In this document: positions 24,901 through 37,400 of the stretch, one piece after another
Layout: each line of letters begins with the position of its first letter
How positions within the stretch are numbered: the stretch's first letter is position 1
DNA from: Membranipora membranacea
Taxonomy: Eukaryota > Bryozoa > Gymnolaemata > Cheilostomatida > Membraniporidae
Direction of reading: 5' to 3'
Assembly (NCBI GenBank): GCA_914767715.1
Contig: OU612067.1
Span: 32,212,162-32,276,161, forward strand
Length of the DNA stretch: 64,000 bases
The notes under the pieces: generated by a model
The model's input: the letters and a program-made list of their open reading frames with translations, nothing else
The model's database searches: none
Told to the model about the DNA's origin: nothing
Position numbers and translations under genes: made by a program

Positions 24901-27900
24901 AAGGTTACCAGTTCAAGCATGAACGCACCTTCAGTTTAGATCAAGTAAATAAGTGGTTCCTCATCCGATGTTCACTCGCCTATTAAGAATGATTAATCGC
25001 TTCAGGCAGAATATAAGTGTTACCCGTCAACCCTGAAAAGTGAAACTGCTGAAAGAAGTATATTTTACCATAAGGCAGATTCACATTATTTGAAACTTTG
25101 ATAGTAGGCAGTCAAGGGAACTGATTCCCAAGTTTAAAGAACCATTAGAAATATAATCCTGGTAAAGGAAAGTCTTAACTTGAACCCAAAGCATAGCAAG
25201 CAATGGCAAAGAAACATTATAACAGCTGCAAATGCAAGCCCATTCCTTCTATACACTAGGTCTTATTTGATGCAGGTGGCTTGTATGGGGTAGATACCTT
25301 ATACCCTTGCCCTCCAGTAATCCAGCTACTCTTTTACCTGCACACAGTTGTATATATGGACCTAATCCAAACAGACCTGGCCAGGATTAATGGTTGCCTT
25401 TGCTAAATCAGAATTGATTGCCGGCGCTGGGAATCGCACCTGGATCATTGCATCACATGTCCACTTTTCAAAACCAGCTGCAAATATTTTGGATAAGATA
25501 AAGCCTCAGCGGTACACAGTGTATCAGTGAAATACTGACATTTTCATGATCACTGTATTTCTAAGGCTATCATGTCCCTCTTTGAGTTCTTGTGGACAAA
25601 TGCATCAACACAGGTTTTTCAGTTAATTTCAATTGATAAATACATTTGCAATTTGTCCTTAACCTATGGTTGATGCAGTTGTGGTTTTCTTAGTTGCTAT
25701 TCCACAGATGTGATATCTAGAAATGACCAGGAATTGGTGTGTGGCTCTGTTTACATTGCAATTTTTTCCTGTACATCATACTATCACAACTAAGGTCTCT
25801 GTGTAGTAGAATGATATGAATTACCAGTGAAAGAAGATTGGAATTCTCTTATCGTAGAACTTCTCAGTCAGGTCTACTTTGATGATGTTCTATTAGACAT
25901 TGTGTTAAAAGACAAACTTGAACCAAAGAAAAAACACAACAGCAATGATTTGATGCGATCAATTTCAGACTTGTGTTGTATTATTTGTGTACTCCAGTGA
26001 ATTATCAGGTAGACGAGAAAATCTACCCCAGTACATGCAGCGTGGTGCATATATGACAAGTAGTCCTATTTGGCAGGTTAACACCAGATATCCTAAGAAG
26101 AGTACAGCAAAAGTTCTCATCAACAGGGATAACACCTCATGAGCCTCCACAACCATGCACCTTACACCCACAAAGAACATCATTGACAGTTGTCCTATTT
26201 GGTAAGATAACACCAGAAATCTGGACCAGATGACCTTACGACTACAACACTAATTCACCGAAGGTGCTAACAGCTTTCATTGTCCGCTGTCATGAGGGCT
26301 AGTTTTCAACCTATTGTAACCAATTTCAGTTGAAAATTTTTTACATAACAAAACTCTGTGTAACACTTGCGAACTTGGCAAATTATAGTTATCTCGCAAT
26401 AAATCCAAAAAAAATCAAACAATAAAAGAGCTTCGGTGATGATCCGGGCAGCCGGCAGGGGTCTTTCAGGGTCCCCCAAGATCATCAAAGCCCGCACCAC
26501 AAGATATAAAACCCAGCCATCCTAACATGTATGGTATGGTGATCAGATCTGAAGATTGTTTTCTTCACCTAGACAACTCTTACAGTTGTAATCATCAAAT
26601 GTGTAATTATAAGTTTTATCAAAGCCTTCTTTTATTCAAGGTAGGTCGCTCGCATATGAAATACGATTTACCCTTTATAGGTCTGTGACACTTTGCCCTC
26701 AGATGCCTTGCAAATCTGAATTAAGGTATCAACTATCAGATCAACATGATATCAATCACCAGGATAGTAAATAACACCTTCCAACAAGCTGTATTATTGG
26801 TTTGATTAATTGCTTCAGAAATAAACAAGTGTTACCGTGGCAACTCTGAAGGAATGGAAATAAGTGAAAGAAATAAAGCTGACTCAACATTAATATCATC
26901 ATTAACCAAATTAAATTTTTGCTTTGCAAGGGATGAAAAAATGCTTGCATTTTGTCAGTTTGTCAAAAATCCAAACTCACATTTTGGTATACACGTGACC
27001 ATTATAATGATGCGAATCAAAAGACACAGGTTACCAACCATACAGGCCCAGAAAATTTGTCTATTCACTAGACACAAATTGAGTCAGCCTTATCAGTTAG
27101 ACATTATCTTTACAAGCTGGCTTCAAGGCTTCATTTTCTCAGGCTCAAGGGATTCTTTGGTTTTATCTTTGGCAGCAAAATGCAGATGATTTGTGCATTG
27201 GTTATTTTCTTACTGATATAGAATTTTCTTGTGTGTGGCAAGAACTACAGAACTAGCTGCACGATTATTTATATATTGCTGCGGTTTTCGGCAGTCTTCA
27301 AGTTGAATATCATGAATATAGTACATAATAATATCTCCAGCATTACCAAACATAAATAAAAAAGCTCAATAGGGCCAGGCCTTACTAATGTCATTTTGTT
27401 TCCAGCTGCTGTATGTACACACCATCCTGCTCTTGAATAAACTTCAGGGAGCAAGAGATGACTGGTGGGAAGGGAAGTGGGATAGGAAATTTAATAAATT
27501 GATAATCGTTTCGGAGCTTTCTTATCTTCTATCTATCTATCTGAGAATTAGCAAATTGTCAAACATTATTCAGGTTTTCTATAATTAAATTGAGATGAAA
27601 GAATTGAGAAAACAAAGAATTGATGACTGTTTACATAATCTCTACAAACCTTAGACCCTGTGGTCTCTTCTCTAATGTTTGGTATTCCTTTGTTTTCATT
27701 TACAAAATAGGGAGGGAGCGGCAAGCAGACTATATAGGAGAGTCGCTAGTCTGATTTAATCCTTAGCTTACTGTGGAAGGTGACAGGATATCATGTCAGT
27801 CTCTTGTAGTGGTGTTGATAGCTGGATGTGACATGCTTCCTCTCAGAGGGCCTCATCACCTTCTCCCTAATCCATGTGATATGGTTTCTAAGGTTCGGTA

Positions 27901-28120
27901 TTCCCGTGACTTCATGCTCGAGCATCACTGTAGCTTCCTCCATTCATGTTTTCTGCTGATACTGCAAAGAATGAAGTTGTAATCAAAATAAAACAGTGAT
28001 TAGCTTTCGGTACTATTACAATATGGATAATCTTTTCATGTTGGAAGTTTTTATTTTCAGCAAAAGAATGGTTATTTTAGCCCCGATTTTGTCTTGTATT
28101 TCTCACTTGTTTTCAGATTA
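21921..28120. other. Long intergenic stretch without recognisable genes
   Basis: Frames such as 22222-22524, 24010-24198, 26306-26500 and 26854-27189 lack domains, splice context and coding bias that I can recognise. Loosely inverted TCTTAG/CTAAGTGCTCAGA phrases occur at 24580-24715. A degenerate repeat (TTTGGTATTCC...TTCAT) recurs at 27670-27700 and 27890-27920. Small exons in this stretch cannot be excluded. Confidence 0.4.
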
Positions 28121-28123
28121 TAT

Positions 28124-28153
28124 CACAGAGTAAGGATATATCCTTACTCTGTG
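28124..28153. repeat. Perfect 30-nt palindrome
   Basis: CACAGAGTAAGGATA followed at once by its exact reverse complement, with no loop. The arm recurs in the imperfect palindrome at 6897-6932, which suggests a repeated foldback family. Confidence 0.9.
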
Positions 28154-29053
28154 TTAATTAATATCTAGAAAATTTAGCCACTTGTTATGGTTAGCTTTGT
28201 GACAATAATAGGCAGTGTTACATATGACTTATTGTCATTGTTTGACTCTTTGAAAAGGCCTCGAAGAATAATAGTTAATTTTGTCTCTAAACATTTTATT
28301 CAGTCCAGAGGCAGCCATGAAAATGTTGATAGAAATGCAAATTTTATTTAATGGGTATTTTGTAACCGTTTTTGATCATTTCTCGGCTATTCATGATAGC
28401 AGACCCATGAAAATTTTATACCCACTAATGCTGACCTGCCATTTCAGATTTTGAATGTTTCAAAACTTTGTAATAGCTTTTTTGATAATTGATTAATGTA
28501 TTCCAGCAGAGTTCTTGGTTATTCGCAGCCTGTTGTGCAGCATTATGTACGGGTCATTATTTCCATTGCAATCATCATGAAAATATCTACCAGAAATCAC
28601 TTTCAAAACTTATCAACCAAATTTCATAAATTGAAGTAAAATATAGGAGGAGGCTGCCGATGTTCTACTTGGAAACAATTGAGACACAATCATGCACAGT
28701 ATGTATAACACACTTGGTTCACTAAGCAGTATCTCAGCAGCTCCATGTGTAAGGGCAGCTTTGGTATGAGACATGTTCAATGCAGTAGAAAATTGAATCC
28801 ATTAGTTGGAGTGGATCAATTGAGTCCTATAATGAGAGCTCACCTATGTAGTCGAATCGTATCGGAACAATATATTATTTGGGTAACTTTCACAAGACAT
28901 GTAGACTGAACAAGCAACCGAGGTACTACCTTTGTACTACCTTAAACAAATACGCTTTTAGGACTTACATATAAATATAAGTGGTAAGATATATGGTTGT
29001 CTTCTATGAGCCAAACAAACATATTTTATACCTGATAGTGTTAACATGGACAG

Positions 29054-29194
29054 GAGAGGTATATACCCAAGGGTGCTGGGGGCTTGAACAAGCAGCCTTG
29101 AAAGCTCCTCAAGCAGGACTCTAACCCACAACTCCTACTGCACTAATTGCCTGGCAGAGAATAGCAAGCGCTCTAACCATTCGCGCGATTGCAC
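29054..29194 (-). repeat. tRNA-derived SINE (family copy 1)
   Basis: The minus strand begins with an A-box-like head (ATGGTTAGAGCGCTTGC) and a degenerate B box, then carries the body CAAGGCTGCTTGTTCAAGCC and ends GGGTATATACCTCTCC. The body is shared with 46071-46212 and 46456-46555, all in minus orientation. Confidence 0.75.
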
Positions 29195-29274
29195 CATTTT
29201 GCCATCACACCATCCCCGCTCAAATTGTGTGATTCGTTCACAATATTAAACTTTTTGTCATAATATCTGTGTAT

Positions 29275-29460
29275 TATATATACTTTTATTGTCAATCTAC
29301 AATCATCTTTATGAATGTTTTTCATGCAGTGATAGAACAAATAACTTAAACAATAAAGAAAAGCGGAGAAAAAAAGAAAAAATAGTACAATAGTAATAAA
29401 AATAGTGCTTTGATAGTTGTTGATGTTTAAAATGAGTAAGTTTGGTTGCTGACCGTATCT
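29275..29460 (-). mobile_element. LINE 3'-end fragment
   Basis: This nearly matches the 3' terminal ~180 bases of the LINE at 17536-17720, including TTGACAATAAAAGTATATAT on the minus strand and the shared AAGCGGAGAAAAA and GTGCTTTGATAGTTGTTG phrases on the plus strand. No coding part is left. Confidence 0.8.
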
Positions 29461-29689
29461 GTATTGTTTCTGTATATATTTGTAGTGTATCTGTATATCA
29501 TAGCTGCAGCGTATCTGTATATTATGAGTCCTGGTTATGTTTTCTTTGAGAAGGGCTTGCCTGGGTTAGTTGAACCAACCTTGGTTCGGCTCTAAGGGAA
29601 CCAAAGATATGAATCCTTACATAGAACAGATTTCAATCTAGAATCTCTGTTCAAAATGAATGAATAAGTGCAAATTTGAAACTTTGGAG

Positions 29690-29900
29690 TATGTTGGCTT
29701 AGCCGTCCCTTTTAGGCCGATTTGAACGATTTGGTGCTATCCAATCTGCCATAAATAAGTGGATAGAAATGCTTGATGGAAATAACTGTCACTGTGTCCC
29801 AGCTAGCTTCCTAGACATGTCAGAGGGGTTTGATAGAATGGATCAAACCAAAGTCATTGAGACGTTGGCCTCCAGGAAGGCAGAAAAAAAACATCAACAT
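29690..29900 (+). mobile_element. LINE reverse-transcriptase fragment (motif A region)
   Basis: The plus strand reads FGAIQSAINKWIEMLDGN, then ASFLDMSEGFDRMDQTKVIE, matching the RT motif A neighbourhood (LDMSKAFDxVDH). It is a short isolated remnant. Confidence 0.65.
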
Positions 29901-30252
29901 CATTTTTATTATTTTTCTTAATTGCAGGTCGGATGGAAGCAAGGATGGCAACTCAAACAGCCAAAACCCTAACGACCAAAAAAGGCACTCCCTGATGCAC
30001 TCTCTTACCTTCTGGCCACTATATATTGACATTTTTCCAACTAAACTTTCTTCAATTAAATATTTTTCCTTTTCACAATATTTAAGCTCTCAGTGCTTCT
30101 TTAAATCTTTTGAAGATCAAGGATGTTTCTCTGCAGTTCAAATCCTTAATCAATGCAATGAAGCCTGTTGTATAAATATGTATGCTTTACACGGCCCTAT
30201 TTTGGTCAAAAAATCACATGTTCCGTAACACAGACACTTCACTGTCTCTTAC

Positions 30253-32291
30253 TCATCTGAAGGGAGGGCACGAATCCCATTCCTTGCCGTCACACATTGA
30301 CCTCATCCAGGCCTTGTCCATGCCACGTCCCATGTTGAACTTGTCACTCCAAGCACTGACTAGACGATGCCATGGGTGCCCAGATACCACAAACCTCTGA
30401 TAGAACAACAAGACTATCCATATCATATAAACTTGCAAACTATAATATTGCATTATATATCATTGTATATTTACATCATATTTATAAAGATATGATAATA
30501 ATAAAATTTAGTTGTGAAAAATGAAATTGATTTCTCAGCATTATAAAACACACATATTATAATTTATTTTAAGCGTTACACTTTGTTATAGTGAGTGATG
30601 CAATCACAACATTTTTTATTTGCAACAGGATCGTTTGCTATTCTTATATTTTCTATATTACACACCTAATGAGAAGTATTCATTTGGCGATAGCGGTAAA
30701 TGCTTAAATTTGTTAACTGCGCCAGGTTATGTCTCAACACCAACCAACCTAAAGTTGTAAATCTCAATAAGCAATATTTCCTTCACCAAAATTTTTGCTT
30801 TATTTTTGGAACATAATTTGTATATCAACAGCATGATGTAGCGTTGTAGACCTTACCACAGTATTTTCATTACCAGCTGCTTTTTTGTTATATTCCAAGC
30901 CATGCTGGTTCTGTAGGAATACCTTCCAAAAGGTGTTTCCAGCCTTAGCAGTGGTGCAAATCATAATAAATCGTGTACTCTTTAAACGAGGGTGGGCTTC
31001 GCGTCCCTGCACAGGATATGAGTATGGTTGTAGGCTCTCACACCTGCGACAAAGAAAACAATTCATAATCATCAAATCTATTAATGCATAATTTGGTATT
31101 TAGAACTTTTTGATCAAGACGATTGAGAAACACCAAAATAATATGGCGAGGCATGACCTTAATAAGTGTATGTTAACAAAATATTAATGATGAGGTAACA
31201 CCCTACACACTAACACTAACCTCAGCTCAGAAACAATGTCCTGGCACATGTGGCCGCTTACTCCTAAACTTACATAGTCTCAAAGGTAGAAGGAATTTTC
31301 ATTTTCATAAGTTTGTCAAATCGAGGGACCATAAAGGCCGTGCATATAAGCACATACTTCATATTATTAGCAAATCGAACTAGAAATATAAATTCACGGT
31401 TACTGCGTAGCAACTGTTCAATAATTAAAACCCTCATTCAGATCAAACCTAGACAAATCAGCCATTGTAAACATTTTCCATACATTTGTAATTAAGTCGA
31501 TCCAGCCAACCTCTGCTTCTTCATTTCCTTTTTCTTTTCACATATCGTTATCCTACTCACTACCTATGTAGTATGTAACACCCTAAACTCATATCTTTTT
31601 ATTTGAGTCATTTTCTATATCTATGTCAATGTATGTGAGGTCAAAAAGTTATTTTTGATTTACTTTGATTATAAACTTTTAGAAAACTACAAAAAAATAA
31701 ATGAATAAATAGAGCATGAAAACCGAAAATGATTAAAATATACTAGAATGGCCGAAAGAGAAGATCACTGGTGTAAATTACAATGATGCAGGATCAGTGT
31801 AAGTATACACACCCCAGGGTACAATCCATCTTGTCAGCGCCCCTGTGGCGTCATGGGGTGGCCATATGGGTAGTGGCCCCTTTGGTAGAAGCCTTATGAG
31901 TATTTGCCTCTTTGACAGCGCCCTAATGACTTCGGTTCAAAACGGCCTGATATAGATCCATTTGATTTTCCCAGTCAGGAATCCAATGTTTAGGATTGGA
32001 GATGCTGTAATTTGGGATAGTATTAGGAAGAGCGGCAGGCTTGACCTGATATGTTACTCCTTCTGTGGACAGTAGCAGTAATGTTGAGGTGGTCTCGGTA
32101 TTGGATACCGTCGCTAGCTCATATCGATCATTATTACTAGTAGTAGTAACCCTCTTCAATACCTGGAGTAGTGAAATGATGCGGGATACATCGTCCTTAG
32201 AGGCTGAGCGAAGTCTTCTCATCATATTATCCCATATTGGTGACCTGTTGTTGGGAGCAGCAAATATACTCTGATGCATGTTTATGGACAA
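30253..32291 (-). CDS. Carbohydrate sulfotransferase (HNK-1ST/CHST8-14 type), partial or broken
   Basis: Exons on the minus strand: about 32291-31931 (start uncertain), 31221-31263, 30857-31043 and 30253-30396; phases 1, 2 and 0 carry across. The first exon is a stem-like region ending near WENQMDLYQAVLNR; the second, tiny exon reads VSGHMCQDIVSEL. The third holds the 5'-phosphosulfate loop (FIMICTTAKAGNTFWKVFL), the fourth the 3'-phosphate site (FVVSGHPWHRLVSAWSDKF). These two sites bind PAPS in Golgi type II sulfotransferases that sulfate chondroitin, dermatan or N-glycans. In-frame TGA (30253-30255) follows CPPFR, directly against GTAAGAG, so the C-terminal third of the fold is missing. 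Either the gene is a pseudogene or truncated, or the true donor is noncanonical. The N-terminal membrane anchor was not found. The first donor (GTCATT) is weak. The surrounding 3' sequence is full of TE remnants. Confidence 0.72.
31805..31925. repeat. Degenerate short-phrase repeat in the sulfotransferase intron
   Basis: Phrases of about 16-22 bases recur imperfectly: CAGCGCCCCTGTGGC, GGCCATATGGGTAGTGGCCCC, AGAAGCCTTATGAG, TTGCCTCTTTGACAGCGCCC. The style resembles the phrase-built element at 37770-38060 but the words differ. It abuts the splice donor of the first exon. Confidence 0.35.
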
Positions 32292-34454
32292 ATTTGTGAG
32301 AAAAATTTGAGCAAGGTGTGTTCTAAATGTTCAAAAGAAAGCATAACATATTCTTACACTTATTTTTGGTGTACTATCGGACCCTTATGAATGCATCACA
32401 CCTGGTAAAATGCATCTTGCTGTTCAAATAGGTCAAATACTTCCAGGCTGAATCAGATTGGGCCATATTGTCAAAAGTTTGGCTTCGCCTCTGGTACTCA
32501 CACTATGAACTGATAATTAATTTTTTAATTACTTATAATCATCGTCATTGTGAGTATTCTGATGAAGTTCAACGAGATCATGTGAACGAACATTCATATT
32601 GTCCTTTTCTATTCACCTATTCAATTTGTTTCATATTTTCAAAAACAGATGCAGATCCAAAGTTGCAATTCAGAATTCATTTAACCATGTTACCAACCCA
32701 CAAGATTAAACACTAACATTCTAGAACGACCACTTATAACAGTTACAAATATCTCAAGTTTCTGAGTTTTCAGGATTATGTAATATTCTGATCACATCCA
32801 AATTCTTACCAATGCATGTCATGTTTTCACCTGATTTGAAGTATTTTTTTTACAATCATATCCAAGATGTTCAATATCAAACAACATCCCACAATGCAAC
32901 AGCTTAAGTAATCATCAGGTTGACTAACTCTTTGAAACTAACGCTACCAGCGAAGGCTGACACTTTAAAGGGGGGAACGTGCACGTATTCTCCTCTACCA
33001 CAAGTTTTAGTAACATGATGATTTATTTATTTTTTAGTTTTAGTTATGATTTATTTATGCATGGTCTTTATTTGTCATTGACATTGATCGGCAATAATAA
33101 AGTATATGTATAAATGATGTTATCACATAACTATCATCAGGAAGAATCCACACAATCAGCAGTGTATGAAAAGTACCTGTAATCTAAAACCCTGACTATC
33201 CTTACTGTGTGATTATCGCTCTTATGGTTCCATTTACCAAATCCAAGTGGACACTGAATATCACATGTTGGTGGCCTCACAAAGAATCACACTGTTTAAT
33301 TATAGCGATACTCTCTCTTCTAGCTATAGCTCAGGGTGTACTTACCCAACTTAAGCTGGTAGAAAATCAGTGAAATCTTTAAGTACAAAATGAGCGGCGA
33401 TAATGAAAATTAGCACAGACAAAATTTACAAATGACAGAACTGCTCCTGTAGCTTCAAGATTTGGATATAACTATCAAATCATCGAGTTTACCAACCTAA
33501 CTCGTGGAATGGCCTGATTGTAGATTTAATCTCATCTGTACAATTATAAGTCTTAGTGCCCTAAAGTTCCAACATCTGCGATCCTAACTTTGAAAACCAA
33601 ACAGATCTGTATCAGTTCCTTGTGAACCGAAGGAAAACAATAGATGATCGGTGAGTTTTCTGTATAATTAAAGGTCTATAATTATAGGTGTCCAACAGTG
33701 TCTCATAGTGCGTAGGGCACCATAGGGATAAAGATCTGTTTAGTTTTCAAAGTCAGGATCACAAATGTTGTTATGGGTATCACTACTCTATAGGCCAATA
33801 ACACCCATAATTATACATTTAGGATTGATTGATTGATTACATCGCTATCACTAACTTAAAAAGTTGTGAAAAAGGGGTTGCTGGACGCTGGTACAAATAC
33901 TCTGTTTGTGAAAATAGTGAAGTTGCCTTGAATGCAAAAGTGGGGTTGGAAAATAGTATTGTTGATATAAATACATTGAATAAATTGAATAGAATATAAA
34001 TTGCTGTGTGAAATTATGAAATGTAAGAGTGTTGACCCGATGGGTCGAAAAAAAATATATGGAAAAATATGATTTCTTCAGTGTGGCAGAACACTCATTT
34101 TTACATATTCACCCAATGAGAACTTGGGTTTTCATACAACAGGTGGAGCACTCTGTACTGTATACATTTGATGTGATTTCATTTTGAGTTGCAGTATCCT
34201 ATATACGCTTCACAGTTCAACCAGCTGTTATTGTGCATGCAAATTCATCATGAAGGAAAAGAAAGATATGCCATATTCTTCTCTCTGTAAATTTAAATGG
34301 TCATTCATGCAGTAACTTGGATTTGCCCACCTTTCAAAACATTGTTTTGGTTTAATGACTAATAGGTTAATCAATAGGTTAACAAGCTGATAAGAACTTA
34401 CATCGTATCATGATCAACAACGTGTAACATGTGACTTATATATGAATTTCATTC
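32292..34454. other. Intergenic stretch with LINE-tail-like and foldback sequences
   Basis: A LINE-3'-end-like segment lies near 33060-33112 (CGGCAATAATAAAGTATATG) and a foldback element at 33580-33760 (listed separately). The missing 5' exon of the sulfotransferase and the promoter of the caspase gene should lie here, but neither could be identified. Confidence 0.45.
33580..33760. mobile_element. Small foldback/MITE-like element
   Basis: Arms of 34 nt (33580-33613 and 33727-33760) are reverse complements with three mismatches; the core is TTTGAAAAC. Looser complementarity continues outward to about 33541 and 33822 (CAATTATAAG against CCCATAATTAT). The true ends and target duplication are not clear. 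Confidence 0.65.
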
Positions 34455-37400
34455 ATGCTACAATGTTTGTCCTGGAAGGTTGTGTCATTTTCAATCATGT
34501 CATGCAGAATGATAGACGAGCTGAGAGATGGGATAAAAGAAAGCAGATCAGTAAAGCAATATTTCCAAGAGGAAGGCATTGTTGAAGACCAAAGGCTAAG
34601 CTTGTTGAAATGGCGGGACAGGGCAGATGGATGGACCGCTCTCAATCTAGCTGTCATGGAAAAGAATTCGGTGGCTGTTGCTGAAATTCTCGAACTCTTA
34701 CCGTGTGAAGAAATCTGGCCCTACCTCAAAATACTAACGAAGAAGAGCAACACTGCTGTCCAGATAGCTGCAAGGTGGAACAATGTCGAAATACTTGAGA
34801 TAATTTTTAATCTTGCCAAACAGTCTCCTAGCAGTGCTCAGTGCATAAAAGATCTGTTGCTCAATCAGAATGAGGAAGGTAAAAACGCAATCCTTTGTGC
34901 TGCCGACTATAATCAACTACAAGCAGTTAAATTTCTGATTAAAGTTGCACAGGAAGCATCACAAAACAATTGGCTGGTTCGAAAGATGCTTCAAGTCCAA
35001 GAGAACAATGGCAGGAGCATTCTACATGTGCTCTCACAATTCTCCTCATGTACTAAAATCCTTACACTAATTCTGAAGTCACTGACATGTCTTGAGCAAT
35101 GTGAACAACTTTTCAACCTACAGGATTGTCAAGGTAACACTGTATTTCATCGATTTGCTTTGCATCGTCAAGTGTGTGGACTGAAATGCTTACTGAAATG
35201 CATGGTTGGTTTTAGAACAATATCAGTTCTTTTGAAACCAAATGATATTGGACAGATACCATCGGACTTGGCCATATATCCTCAAAATAAATCATGCTTG
35301 CGATGGGCAGAGGGTGTCACTGACAATTATTACTTCTTTCCTACTCCTCCTGCGTTCGTTATAATGTACAATACAGTGGACCGCCATGGTAGTGTCACCG
35401 AAAAGGACAGCATTCAAAGTGTGATTCGGGATGAATTAAATATTGAGCCGACTATCGTTGAGAATCCAACTACAATGCAGGTGTTTGATAGCATCAAAGG
35501 GAGTATCGAGAGCGCAGGGGGACCTGAAGCATCGGGGATTATCATCATTTTAATGAGTCATGGTGAGGCTGGCTCATTCCAGACCTCCGATGGTGATGTG
35601 TTGATCCAGGAAGTGATCACACAAATGTGTCATCCTGACCTAGATGGCAAACCGAAGGTATGTAGGACAACTTCATGTGTAGTTTGCTGTCATATATAAC
35701 TTTACCTCTCACTCAGTTCAAGCAAGGTATTTCCATATCAGATTCCCAATTTGTCATAACAGTGTACACAGAGTCATGTGCTCCAGTAATAATACCAGTC
35801 AGAAAAAGGGCAATCATACAAGTATACCAACAATTTTCTCTTCCTTTAAACCTGACTGATGATTTTAGATTTACCACAAACATTGTAAACATCTTACACT
35901 ATCAATAACATGATTTCATCATTATTGCATGATAGCCTAGCAAGATTGATCACATGCCTTTTCACTGTCACTGTTTGTTCTGATTGCACTTTGCCCGTGA
36001 TGTCAAATGACATCATAACCACATTTCACTAGCTGATAGCTATGAGGAAGTTATTTATGTGTGATATAACCTGAGTGAAATAAAGCCTCTGCAGGGAGAA
36101 ATGTTTACTAAGGCTTAAAATGGTGCCAGTCATAGTTTAAATGATAATTTTAACTATTAAGACAATGAGCATTGAGGTACTTCAGATCTGACTCAAATGA
36201 TGTTTAATCCAATTGCCTGTATTTTTTAAGCCTAAGCTATTGATGCTCACACGCTTTGCAATGGGTTGCATCATGTAATTGAATGAACAGTTAATTCCCT
36301 GTGTACAAGGTCTTGTTCTGTGGAATCATGTCATGTGTCATAGAAAAGAGACCTATTGGAACGCAGCTTTCCGGAGGTCGTGGATAATGCAAATCCTGAA
36401 AATCCTGAAAACTCTTGAATACTGTGACTGGGGGGGGGGGGGGGATTGGTAGAGGGTTTACTCTGACAAATATATCTTAATTCTGATGCTTCATCACATG
36501 ACAACCTCAGAAAGTAAATCCGCATCCTACAGTATTTTTGGTTTCAAAGAATGTGGTGGATTTACTGGTTTGGTGTACCATAGAGGAGTGAAATGTGTAT
36601 AGGAAGAAAATGCAGGCAAACTTATTTCAAAAAAATATTGTTGTTTTTTTGTGTGATTACTTAAGTATTTTATCTAGATAAAACTAGTTGTATAAATTAG
36701 ATCTGACAGTACAGAAAATGCGCTAAATAGTAAAGCGTCATCATAGTAAGACACAAATATACCCACCCTCTCTATTTTCTAGAGGCTCCTATCTCTTCTA
36801 GCCACTGTTCAGTGCTAGCTTACATTATGTCACCCCAAATCTAGCTTTAAAGAACTCTAGGTAATATCATTTCTTATAGAGTAATTCCATCATTGCTGTT
36901 CGATTTTTAGGCACTGTTCCTGCAGGCATGCCAACACAGGTCAAGTCAGCAAGCTCAAGCTGAAGATAGAACAAGGATAGAGGCTACCAATAGGAGTGAT
37001 CCTAGACCTGTAATAAGGTACCCTATACAGGAGACAGCGACCCAGCCTTCTGGGATTATTGACAGCACTGGTAGGTTTGAATCTCTGTTCTCTCAGTGTC
37101 AGTACCAGTATAGAATATATGTATGAGATGAAAGGTTTCTGATTCAAAGAGAAAAGAAGAACTGCAACTTAAGCATCAATTTTCGAACAGCTTCATTCTT
37201 ACTAGTATTCAGATTTTTACAAGCGATACCATGATTGTTAACAAAGCTTCATTGGGACTATTGTAACTTGTTGATGACAGAGATCAGTAATGAATGTAAT
37301 CTTATCTTCTCATGTACGTACTTGCCGGCCTAAAGTTACATTATTGTGTTTTACAGCTCTAGAACAACGGAATCTTTTCAGCCTACAGCAAAGGCACTGC

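Noticed and set aside
26854-27189. 111-codon plus frame
   Set aside because: No recognisable family, low-complexity start, no neighbouring exons.
31096-31300. Direct splice from the sulfotransferase stem exon (31931) to 31043
   Set aside because: Phases 1 and 2 do not match; a 43-nt exon at 31221-31263 resolves this.
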